Shown here: in pieces, positions 1-9,500 of the stretch | Position numbering within the stretch: position 1 is the first letter of the stretch | How the letters are laid out: the number at the start of each line of letters is the position of its first letter | Origin: Sarcomyxa edulis | Lineage: Eukaryota > Basidiomycota > Agaricomycetes > Agaricales > Mycenaceae | Length of the DNA: 64,000 bases | Assembly (NCBI GenBank): GCA_009761415.1 | Contig: QUOL01000002.1 | Location: forward strand, 620,001 to 684,000 | Direction: 5' to 3' | Made by a program: the position numbers and the translations under genes | The notes under the pieces: generated by a model | What the model saw: only the letters and a program-made list of their open reading frames with translations | Databases searched by the model: none | Told to the model about the DNA's origin: nothing

Positions 1-1063
1 CAGGGTAGGGTCTGGCTTCAGATTCGACGCGCGCCATATCCACCCAAGCAACTTGTTCCTTCAGCCCCCGCTGCAACGATTTACAGAGATCGACTGCCTC
101 TTCGAATTCGTGTACAGCAGACAGCCCGTTGATATCTGCATTCGTAGGGTATGCGGGCCGTTTAGCCCACCAGTCTCCCTCCTTCCCACGTATATCCTTG
201 AACTTCTCCATGAGATTGTGCAGGGCAAACCCGCGCTCCGTTAACCTCAGTATAAACTGAATTTCCACGTGTCCCGTGGTGGTAGCTGGCGCAGGGTCAC
301 TTTCCCAATGAACTCCAATCTCCCACCATTCAGCATATTCTTCGACCTCGGCTGTCGTCACGCTCTCTGGCCTACGAATGAACCCTAACCAAGGGCGTTC
401 CGGATCGTAATATTGTGGACACCGGCAGTAGTCAAATCGACCCAGATGACCATCGAATCGTCGATACCGAGGATCCACTGCAGGAGCAACGTTGAACGCA
501 AAGTGTCGTAACCCGGGGAAATAGGGTCGGATAGCTGAGTTAGGAGACCATAACTCCCATCGACGTCCATCAACCCGCTCCGTTAACCTCAGTATAAACT
601 GAATTTCCACGTGTCCCGTGGTGGTAGCTGGCGCAGGGTCACTTTCCCAATGAACTCCAATCTCCCACCATTCAGCATATTCTTCGACCTCGGCTGTCGT
701 CACGCTCTCTGGCCTACGAATGAACCCTAACCAAGGGCGTTCCGGATCGTAATATTGTGGACACCGGCAGTAGTCGAATCGACCCAGATGACCATCGAAT
801 CGTCGATACCGAGGATCCACTGCAGGAGCAACGTTGAACGCAAAGTGTCGTAACCCGGGGAAATAGGGTCGGATAGCTGAGTTAGGAGACCATAACTCCC
901 ATCGACGTCCATCAACCTCCACATCCCTCCCTGTGTACTGACGAAACGCTGGAAGCATGAATAGCAGACAGTCATCAACGGAGGGAGTCTTAGCGTAGCC
1001 TTCCCCGCTCCATAATCGACCCGTACTCCATTGCCGAGTGTCGTTTGCGGTATAAGCATGCAT
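1..1063 (-). CDS. Unknown fungal protein, 3' end beyond window
   Basis: An uninterrupted minus-strand frame of 354 codons starts at the ATG at 1063-1061 and is still open at base 1. I do not recognise the family. The protein is rich in Trp, Tyr and acidic residues (for example PERPWLGFIRRPESVTTAEV and EEYAEWWEIGVHWESDPAPA) and has no signal peptide or membrane segment. A 342-bp direct duplication (234-575 and 576-917) keeps the frame and repeats 114 codons. The shorter minus-strand frame beginning at 1059 stops inside the repeat and is a shadow. A TATA-like box lies about 316 bp upstream, and the leader holds four copies of a hairpin motif. The gene lies directly downstream of the chromovirus pol on the same strand, so it could be a passenger or a neighbour. 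The coding call rests on frame length and conservation of frame across the duplication. Confidence 0.6.
   Translation of the reverse strand, partial: MHAYTANDTRQWSTGRLWSGEGYAKTPSVDDCLLFMLPAFRQYTGRDVEVDGRRWELWSPNSAIRPYFPGLRHFAFNVAPAVDPRYRRFDGHLGRFDYCRCPQYYDPERPWLGFIRRPESVTTAEVEEYAEWWEIGVHWESDPAPATTTGHVEIQFILRLTERVDGRRWELWSPNSAIRPYFPGLRHFAFNVAPAVDPRYRRFDGHLGRFDYCRCPQYYDPERPWLGFIRRPESVTTAEVEEYAEWWEIGVHWESDPAPATTTGHVEIQFILRLTERGFALHNLMEKFKDIRGKEGDWWAKRPAYPTNADINGLSAVHEFEEAVDLCKSLQRGLKEQVAWVDMARVESEARPYP
234..917. repeat. 342-bp in-frame tandem duplication
   Basis: Bases 234-575 are repeated at 576-917. The one difference I found is A at 434 versus G at 776, which is silent in the long minus-strand frame (TTT versus TTC). 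The unit is 114 codons. Near identity suggests a recent duplication or an assembly duplication. Confidence 0.9.
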
Positions 1064-1083
1064 AGTAGTTCTTCAAAGCAATT

Positions 1084-1230
1084 CCAGCGCTTTTAAAAGC
1101 AGCAGGCGAGGTAGTCTTCCAGCGCTAGTAGAATAGCAGCAGGCAAACGGATACTCCAGCGCGTATAGCAGCAGGCAAATCCTACAAGAAAACACAGGAG
1201 AACTTAGTCCAGCGCTATTTAAGCAGCAGG
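1084..1230. repeat. Four-copy hairpin motif in leader
   Basis: Copies at 1084-1106, 1119-1143, 1156-1175 and 1209-1230 share the arms CCAGCGC and GCAGCAGG around a variable centre. The arms pair imperfectly: CC with GG, GC with GC, GCT with AGC, with an A-A mismatch and one bulged A. Copy 1 extends the stem through TTT/AAA. The same motif recurs five times in gag (32882-33042). Confidence 0.75.
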
Positions 1231-1378
1231 CAAAACTGTGGCTGACGGATCGGGTTTTTCCTCGTCTAACGTGGGGAGTGGGTAACGAGTATCTGAACCG
1301 GTCAAGATAGAGTAACCCTGCGCAGGAGATAACGGGGGTGAGGAAGATAAACGCAACAAGGAAGGAAAGGAGAGAAGA

Positions 1379-1386
1379 CTTTTATA
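1379..1386 (-). promoter_or_regulatory. TATA-like box
   Basis: TATAAAAG on the minus strand, followed by a pyrimidine-rich stretch, about 316 bp upstream of the ATG at 1063. It probably drives the left-edge gene. It could instead lie in a chromovirus 3' LTR, but no matching 5' LTR was recognised. The rest of 1064-1814 shows no gene. Confidence 0.45.
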
Positions 1387-1814
1387 TTCAAATCGAAACC
1401 CTTTTCCGACACGTGAACACATATTCCCATCACGTGATCACGACGCGCATCTCGTCCGCCCCTGTGTGATGTCAGGCTCACCATCGCAAGCGATGCCCAC
1501 GCGCAATAAGTCAAGATACGAGAACGCGGACTTCTGGAACTTAACGTGCTCGCAATCTTCTTGACCCGAAACGTGAGTGTATTGCAGCAGTAAACAATCA
1601 GACAAAAATATGTCAGATGGCTATGTCATTAATTATCAGGCAATTCTAAGCGTTCAGCTAAAGGACAGGTAGATCTTCCAGAGCTAGTCTCGATATTCAT
1701 TTCGCCTCGTCGCTTCTAGTACGCAGATTATCGCCCCCCAGATAAGAAACATCCTGCAACCCTACTATCCAGCTTCTGACAACACTGTCGTCCCTTTTCT
1801 TAGCACCTCGTAGG

Positions 1815-2040
1815 CTACGAAACAGGAAGATTCTTCATTCTCAAATACTCTCTACGCAGGATCGGTGCCAAACGTAGAGCATGCTCCGAGACCCAAGAAT
1901 CATCTTCCGCGTCGTAACCCTTCCACCTCACTAAATACATCCGTCTATTCCCGTTTTTTCTATTAGCGAGCCTGTGTCCAAGAATGGCTTCCACCTCGAA
2001 CTGGTCGTCGAAGTCTATGAAATCTCTTGTAGGGGGTAGT
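1815..2040 (-). pseudogene. Chromovirus pol 3' end: chromodomain
   Basis: This is the last segment of pol, cut off from the integrase by KDZ copy A. In the minus-strand frame it encodes a chromodomain with the motifs VEAILGHRL, YLVRWKGYD and DSWVSEHAL, then stops at TAG (1817-1815). The aromatic and acidic residues typical of the chromodomain fold (Tyr and Trp in YLVRWKGY, and the D-D-S-W element) are visible. In chromoviruses this domain is fused to the integrase C-terminus and directs integration to particular chromatin. The frame continues exactly from the segment ending at 13607 once copy A and one TSD copy are left out. Confidence 0.88.
2034..2040. repeat. TSD of KDZ copy A, left
   Basis: GGGTAGT immediately before the element end GAGTCATGCC. 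It matches 13607-13613. An eighth matching G is ambiguous between target and element. Confidence 0.85.
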
Positions 2041-3476
2041 GAGTCATGCCAGCTAATTTAGTATTACTTTTTGCTGTAAGTACAGCAAAGGTGAAGTGTT
2101 TAAAATGCCTTATAATAGTACTTCAACTATAGTAATATTACAGGCCGAAGTAATACTTACATGTTTTACTTATGGTCCGACTTTCTGCTGGTATTACTTG
2201 ATTTTTACTTGACTGGTTTGCTAGGCTAGGGGGGTTTGGCTTGTCTTGAGCTAGTAAAACTCAAGTAAAACCTTCTCTTTTACTGGTATACCTGTGGACA
2301 CTGTAATACTTCGCTTTTTTATTTGAGTGTGTGCGTATACTGGATTTTACTACTGGGTTTTACTTGAGCATCACCGGCTAAGATAGTAAAACCTGGAGTA
2401 TTACTTGGAGTATCACTTGGGATCTTCTGGCTCTGGCTAGTAATACTTCACATATCACTTGATGGGTAGTAATATATTGGATTCTACTTGGATTATACTT
2501 GGATTATACTTGGGCTCCACTGGTAAAACTCGGAGTATTACTTGAATATTACTTGGGGTCTTCTGGCTGTGGCTAGTAATACTTCACATATCACTTGATG
2601 GGTAGTAATATATTGGATTTTACTTGGATTATACTTGGGTTTCACTTGTGGGTTTTACTTGGGCTTCACTGGCCCAGGTGGGAAAACTCGGAGTATTACT
2701 TGAATATTACTTGGGGTCTTCTGGCTGTGGCTAGTAATACTCCACATATCACTTCATGGGTAGTAATATATTGGATTTTACTTGGATTATACTTGGATTA
2801 TACTTGGGCTTCACTGGGAAAACTCGGAGTATCACTTGAATATTACTTGGGGTCTTTTGGCTGTGGCTAGTAATACTCCACATATCACTTGATGGGTAGT
2901 AATATATTGGATTTTACTTGGATTATACTTGGATTATACTTGGGCTTCACTGGGAAAACTCGGAGTATCACTTGAATATTACTTGGGGTCTTTTGGCTGT
3001 GGCTAGTAATACTCCACATATCACTTGATGGGTAGTAATATATTGGATTTTACTTGGATTATACTTGGGTTTCACTTGTGGGTTTTACTTGGGCTTCACT
3101 GGCCCAGGTGGTAAAACTCGGAGTATTACTTGAATTTTACTTGAGATCTTCTGGCTGTGCCTAGTAATACTCCACATTTCACTTGATGGGTAGTAATATA
3201 TTGGATTTTACTTGGATTTTACTTGGATTTTACTCCTGGATTTTACTTGGGCTTCACTGGCTCAGGTGGTAAAACTTGGAGTTTTACTTAGTTTTACTTT
3301 GAATTTGACTTTCTGCAGGCAGATAATAATACTGTGGGTATCACTTGACCTTTCACTTCATCCCATTTCAGTATATTACTTTGTATTCACTTACGAACCA
3401 GGGCTTTCACTTGACATTTCACTTGCATTGTACTTCGACGCGTTGCGCGCCAAACACGCACGTGACCTCGACGCGC
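2041..3476. repeat. Copy A transposase-side terminal array (about 1.44 kb)
   Basis: Long terminal inverted repeat made of short motifs of the type TTTACTTG, ATTACTTG and ATCACTTG. Inside it, six imperfect units of 136 or 158 bp are marked by GATGGGTAGTAATATATTGG at about 2461, 2597, 2755 (variant), 2891, 3027 and 3185. The inner border is a CG-rich stretch with CACGTG-like sites near 3440-3476. Such subterminal repeats are plausible transposase-binding sites. Confidence 0.85.
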
Positions 3477-3569
3477 GGTGTGCACGTGCTTTCCCGTCTC
3501 ATCATTTCCCTTCTTGCATATTCGATGTATTCCACTGGATAATATACATATACTACTACTACTCATACA

Positions 3570-6500
3570 CTACTTGTAGGGAGAGGGTTCATCACCCATC
3601 CCCAGCCCGTTCACCCCTTCTTCCTCCCTTTCCTCATCCTCATCCTCATCCTCGTCATCCAGCTCGTCATTCGTATCAAATTCTTCACCCCTCTCCCTTT
3701 CACTATGTATACGATGACCGTCATCCTGGTCAATATCCATCAAATCCATCATATTAGATATATCTGTACCGCGACTCGCTTCCTGGGATGCCTGGTGCTC
3801 ACGCGTCAGCATCTCGAACAGCGTACGATGTCGACTTTTCCGTGGGCGTTGTGTGGGCAGTGCTGCCTGAGCCTTGGCATGCAGGAGATATGGCTCAGGC
3901 CATTCCGTGGAGAGTCGAGCAGCTGTGAGAGTCGGGTACCAGAGTGAAGCGAAGGACTTTGCGAGGTCATCCATGAGCGCAGCTTGTCGTCGAGCGTATG
4001 CCTCCAGACCCTCCTGGATGTCGACGCGAACGTTGGTACGTGGGTCGCTCGGTAGACGCCACGAGTCAGCTCTCCAACGTAGGAACGCTAGGACCCTACG
4101 CATCTCCTCGACGAGGAGCTCGACTTCCTCTTGCCAACGATGGGCTCGAGCCTGAGCTTTGGCCCACTCGACGCGTAGACCTAGAGTCGAGACACACTTC
4201 AGTCATGATAGAACAGAAGAAATTAACCCTTACCTTCCGAGATCTCAAATTCATCGCCACCTTCTTGTGGTACACTCGGCGCCGTCAGCCATATCCAACT
4301 TGGAACTCGCCTCCCTTCACTTTTCTCCTCGTCATATCTAACAGGTCCCCGTACATCGTCAGCCTGAAGAACCTTGAAGCGATTTTGCCAGTTGCCCGAT
4401 GGATCCAAAGTGAGAAGAGCGTTACGCGCAGCTCGGTATCGAGCGGCGAAAAGGTGGGTTTTTGCAACGAGACGAGTGAGGAGGGACCGTGCGCGTGTGT
4501 TAGCTCTTTGGCCAGTACCGGAGACATGTATCTTTTTGTAGTTGAAGACACCAGTTGTGATGCGGAGCTGGCGTCGAAGTGCCCCGAGTGCATCGTCCGC
4601 CTCTGCAACCCGAAGACGTTTTTCCTTCTCCAAGAGCCCTCGAACACATCCTGTCTCCCATAGTCCGGACGGCATACTCGAAGGCAGCCACAACTTCGTC
4701 GACTCCGGGTTCTCCGAAGACTCGGAATCGACCAGTGCGCTGTTGCGATTGGGGGTTGTCTGTCGAAGTTGGGCGATCCCGGGCATGTATAGTGGCTGGA
4801 TAGATCGCCATGTTTCAATGCGACGAGCGAGTGTGATACGTTGTTCGTTGATGGACTTAGATTGTGAGGTCTCGTGTTTGGACTTGGGGGAAACAGATTT
4901 TACGCGAGACTGAAGGACTCGTCTAGGATCGAAAAAAATCAGCTCGTTCTGGGAAGTATCATAGATTCCGGTACTTACTGTTGTTGTTCGAGATCGAGTC
5001 CCATGCTGAGGAAGGTACTGGCCGTGGTTTCGTGTATGGGCATAGAATCGTTCCGTGAATCCGCTTTTTCTTCGGCGTCCATTTGGTCTTTGACATCCTT
5101 CATAGTCGTCCCTATGTCAGGAATCAATTATGAACTAAATCGAATGATGGACGAGAAAAAAGCGCACGATAAGTTGTCTCTTCGAAAGGATTGGGCTGAC
5201 TCGGGTCCTCCTGCCACTTCTCCACCATTTCCTCCCATTCAGCAATGATATCGGCAGGGAATGTAGCAGTCACGGCTTTGAGGAGGGCCGAATGTTTCTT
5301 GCTCATTGGGATAGCTTCTGTCAACTTCGACAGAAGATGTCGGCCTATATCTTCAGATGAGTTTGATAGGTCTTGGAGAAAATAGATAGTACTCACCCAT
5401 CCCAGTGACCTTTCGCCAATTCCACGCCCCCCAATGATCATCCAAGGTGTCGTGTCGAGTACCGGGCGCCATGAGTTGAGTGCTCATAGCAACGGGGTTG
5501 ATGTGGGACCACTCTCGTTCCACTCCTTCGCCATCAGTTCGACCCATCCAGCGTCGGAAATTGAGAGACCAGCGACTCTGGCACGATTCGCCATGAGCGT
5601 AAATGTGAAACTTCGGTATTACCATATCCAGAATGATTTTTGGGTCCAATTGCATTTTTTCCGGGAACGCCCGCATCCGAGAATAGAAATTCTTACTGAA
5701 CTGACATGCGATGTCGTATGACACGACAAGCATTGCGATGGCAGTTCCTATGAGCGTCGAAAGTAGAACATAATCCATATTAACGTATCTATCAAATTGC
5801 TCGATGAACCCGACCTCAAGCACGACTAGAAAACTTACTTCTCCCCCTTTTGAAGGTCCGCAGCACTGTTTTTCCCGACGAATGTATGGCGCGCGCAGAC
5901 AACATTTCCCACCCCATTCGCAATACAGTCCTTCGAGAAGCGCGTGTTGGCATGGTCGACAGCGTGGAGTCCGGAATCACAAGTGTTGATCTAGCATACA
6001 GAGGTCGAATTAGACGCAAATTAGAAATATCAACAAAACCATATATGTACCTCCTCTTGGTCTCCATAGTCTGCGATGACGGCCTGAAAATCAGACTCCT
6101 TGACAAAGTATGACCATCCTGGTCCTAACTCCGGATCTTTTGAGATTCCGCGATCTTTGAGCTTCAAACGAAAGTTCCCATCCATTGCCAAAAACAGAGT
6201 ATAAATCCACCTTGACACGAGGACAGTCAGGTACATCCAGAGGCAATAAAGATAATACATACGACTTCGATTTGGGAGCCGAGGCCCAATTGTTTGGAAG
6301 GTTACGACCTGGATGGGGACAAGCGGGGCAAAGTACCGCAAGCGACCCTTCGGGTGTCTGATCGATCGAGACTGCAAGGTGCGCACGGCCCGCTCGCTTG
6401 AGCATTTTGAGATGTCGCCACCAACGTACAACTTGAAGAAATTCATTGTAACGTTTCTAATTCGTGATAAGTAACGAAAATCAGTAAGAAAAAATCAGTG

Positions 6501-7556
6501 ACAGGTTTGAACGCGTACGGGAGGTGTGTTTAATCCGGTGTTGTCCGTGGTGTGAAGCAGAGCATTGTAGAAGTCCCATCCTGTAGTCTTCCCTTGCAAA
6601 GTGAGCTGATGAAAGTTCTCGAGGACGGAGAACGTGAACGCGGTCTGGGGGCGTCCCACACTGGCAGGAAACCACGCAGCTCGAAGTAATTGGTTGCCAT
6701 ACGACCATCCTCCCGAAGAATGCCCACAGTCGCAGTACGAAACGTTGACGTGATGTATACCGTTGGTGTGAAGTACTATCAGAGGTTTTTTGAGCGTTTT
6801 CGGCATCGAGCAAGGACCTCCATTGTGGCCGAGTTGCAGCGCTAAGCCTAAATCGATGAGCGGTGTTTCGACCCAAAATTCACCGCCCCACTTCTGAAAG
6901 GTAAAGGACATGAGAGTAGCACAAATCGGTCGAAATTGAAGTCTCACTTTGATGCGGTGGAGTGGAAGCCGTGCATGTATCGATAACAAACACGATTCAC
7001 AAAGGAATCTCGGTCCATAGCATTCGACACACTTATATTTGGCATCCTCGCCGTAACATTCCCCACAAGTTCGGTCCTCCCTGAGATCGCCCCAGCCTTC
7101 ATGACGCAGAAGCTCATCGAGCTGCGTAGCGCGGAATGCCAGCCAATCCTCGGTAATCTTCACCTATTCAAAGTCGTACATAATCTGTCTCGAGATGCCG
7201 ATGTCTAAATCACTCACCCTTGAAGGCCCCGGAATGTTCCCTTTGAACGGTGCAGAAGCAGTGGACTCATCTCCTGCTACTTGTTCCTGAACCTGACCTT
7301 CGAAAAAACTGAAATCGAGAGCGTCGTCCGCGGGAGCAGCAAGGTATTCTGGCGCTGATTCGATAATATTCCATTCCTCGTTTGAGATGTCGACTGAAGA
7401 ATTACTTGTCTGTGCTCCAAGACGTCCACTTGAAAGCCGATCTATCGTGATGCTGCGTCCTGTTACAAGGGAGGGAGGCTGTAGCTGAGTTTCGGGTGCT
7501 CGACGAAATTCGACGGACCCAGCATAAGGATTTGCGGTACGTTTGCGCTTGCTCAT
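3570..7556 (-). CDS. KDZ transposase with CxC2 domain (copy A)
   Basis: Mirror image of the gene at 23771-27757, with the same 11-exon structure and 1,145 aa. It starts at the ATG at 7556 (MSKRKRTANPYAG) and stops at 3570. It encodes the CxC2 cysteine cluster, the KDZ catalytic core and the acidic C-terminal tail described under copy B. The one amino-acid difference found is Ser (here, base 4063) for Leu near the C-terminus (ADSWRL versus ADLWRL); another difference at 3672 is silent. No frame damage is seen, so both copies look able to encode transposase. Neighbours inside the element are the RNase H1-N-like gene on the same strand and the 888-aa gene, divergent from it. Confidence 0.92.
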
Positions 7557-8245
7557 GAAGACGGACTTGTGATTTGGTGTTTGAACGAGACGTGAGGGTA
7601 TTTCAAGGAGGAACATGTGAACCAGACTCCGGTTATGGAGAACGGCGATTGGTGGGTGAGAGTATGCAGGAGGAGTCGGAGAGCCGTCTTGTATCTGGAA
7701 TTGTGAATGAGCATTCGATGACGGCAAAATAGGAACAGGAATCCCATACTTGTGATGTGAAACTACTTGATACTGACCTGGTCAAGCCAAGAGACTGGGA
7801 TGTGACTGGAACCGTCGACTTGGCTAGTCAGATGAACATGATGAACACACAAAGTCTTCGAGTCCGAGTCTCTGCAGTTCGATCGATCGACAACGTCATT
7901 GAGCACTCAAGTACCTCGAGTACATTACTTGAGATTTTCAGCTACGTCTCTCCACATCTTCTTTACATCTCCATATTTCCTAACTATACAATATGAATCT
8001 CAGATATTCTCCCCAACATTAGACTCGATTTGCTCGGACATTCAAACAATCAAGACCTATCCGTACATGATATGGACAACTCTCAACGACGATCGACTTA
8101 GGACTTCAAATGATTTTCAACCACTTGCTTATCTTTCAGGCTTGCAAGGATATTGGAGGAGCATTCATTGACAGTAGCTAGAAACTAACAACTAAAGACT
8201 GTAGAGAAAATCAATGATTACCCCTTTGAACACCCGCCTCGACCC
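7557..8245. other. Intergenic, transposase upstream region (copy A)
   Basis: 689 bp between the transposase start and the stop of the RNase H1-N-like gene. No gene is supported; it should hold the transposase promoter and the other gene's 3' end. The equivalent in copy B is 23082-23770. Confidence 0.6.
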
Positions 8246-9267
8246 TCAACGAGTTCTCACATAGGCATTGCCATTTCGAAACTGCTCGGAAAACATGTGC
8301 ACCGCTTCGTCTCTTGTGCAGACAAACGAGGCATGGACATTTCCTCTAACCCCGTTGGTCAAAGATTTCGCAGTCAGCCTGATAGATGCCCTAGTCAGCA
8401 ATGATTCAAAAATCGACAGAATAAAGAGACAAACCAACTGTCAAAAACCCCAATCTTCCTACCTACAGTCACAATGTACCACTTCCGAGGACCGTCAGCA
8501 TTGTGAGCAGGCGAGGGAATAACTATGTCATCATTCAAAATCGAAAGCCGGTATGCGGGAGGCGGAGTTGCGGGCGCAGTGGACGGTGCGACGACTGAAC
8601 TCGAAGTTCCGACTGCGGGAGGTTGCGAGACGGGTATAGTGGATGATACATCGGGTAAGACAGACTGAGCGACGGTCGAAGTAGATTGAACGGCGGGAAT
8701 AGGCTGCGCAACAGTCAAGATGGGCTGAGCGTCAACTGGCGCGATGGGCTGGGCATCGACCGGCGCGATAGGCTGAACGTCAACTGGTGCGATGGGCTGA
8801 ACGGTCGAACTGGGCTGGGAAACAGAAGAAGTAGGCTGAACGGTTGGACCTGACTGCGCAGGTGAAATGGGCTGGGAAACAGTGGGAGTAGCCTGTACGA
8901 CTGAACTTGAGTGCACATCTGCTGAAGTGGGCTGAATGACGGTGGCAATGGGCTGCACGGTCGAAAGCGACGGCGCGGTGGTTGGATCAGGCTGGGAGAC
9001 TGTGGCCTCAATAGACGGCACTGTGACAGACGAAGAGGGAAGGGTGGGAACGGATGATATAGAGGACGAATTGGCATCTTGGAAGTAATACGTGTGTACG
9101 AGCTCTACAGCTAAGGCGATTAAACGAATGGCGAGTTCCAGGGAGATCAAAAAGACTTGGATCAAGACGGTGAAGAGGAGGACAACGAGATCCTGAACGT
9201 CCGCGTGTACTGGACGTTCGAGACCCTGATCTGGCGGAATGTTCGGTGGGGGGGGCATCTCAGTCAT
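8246..9267 (-). CDS. KDZ-borne protein with RNase H1-N/viroplasmin-like domain (copy A)
   Basis: Identical in layout to the copy B gene at 22060-23081: exon 1 is 9267-8435, exon 2 is 8390-8246, giving 325 aa. It has an N-terminal proline-rich stretch, a long hydrophobic segment (about residues 28-57), a central Ser/Thr/Pro/Gln-rich region with tandem QPIAPVDA repeats and a C-terminal domain of the RNase H1 N-terminal type (KWYIVTVGRKIGVFDSW, split by the intron, then NGVRGNVHASFVCTRDEAV). See copy B for the reasoning. Confidence 0.82.
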
Positions 9268-9500
9268 CGATTGCAATTCTGAGAAAAGTAGGTTAGTTCA
9301 GAGTCGGGTGGGGTGAGTGAGGTGCAGGCCTACTTTGTATGTTGGCGTGGGTGAAGGAAAAAAGTCTGAAAGTATGGAAACGAACCTCACGTGAGGGTTA
9401 CAATTTATTGAGGAGGTCTAAGCGAGTATGTTAGGCGATCTACGGTTACCATTCCACCGCACATAGTTCCTCACGTCCTCACGCACGAGTTACACGTATA
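9268..9500. promoter_or_regulatory. Divergent promoter region (copy A)
   Basis: A 233-bp spacer separates the ATGs of the RNase H1-N-like gene (minus) and the 888-aa gene (plus). It must carry both start regions, so the two passengers may be co-expressed. It contains a CACGTGAGG-type site near 9388. No clear TATA box was seen. The equivalent in copy B is 21827-22059. Confidence 0.55.

Noticed and set aside
727..1059. 110-codon minus-strand ORF (and the 62-codon one at 385-573)
   Set aside because: They lie inside a longer frame that is open across both repeat units to the window edge, which makes these out-of-frame shadows.
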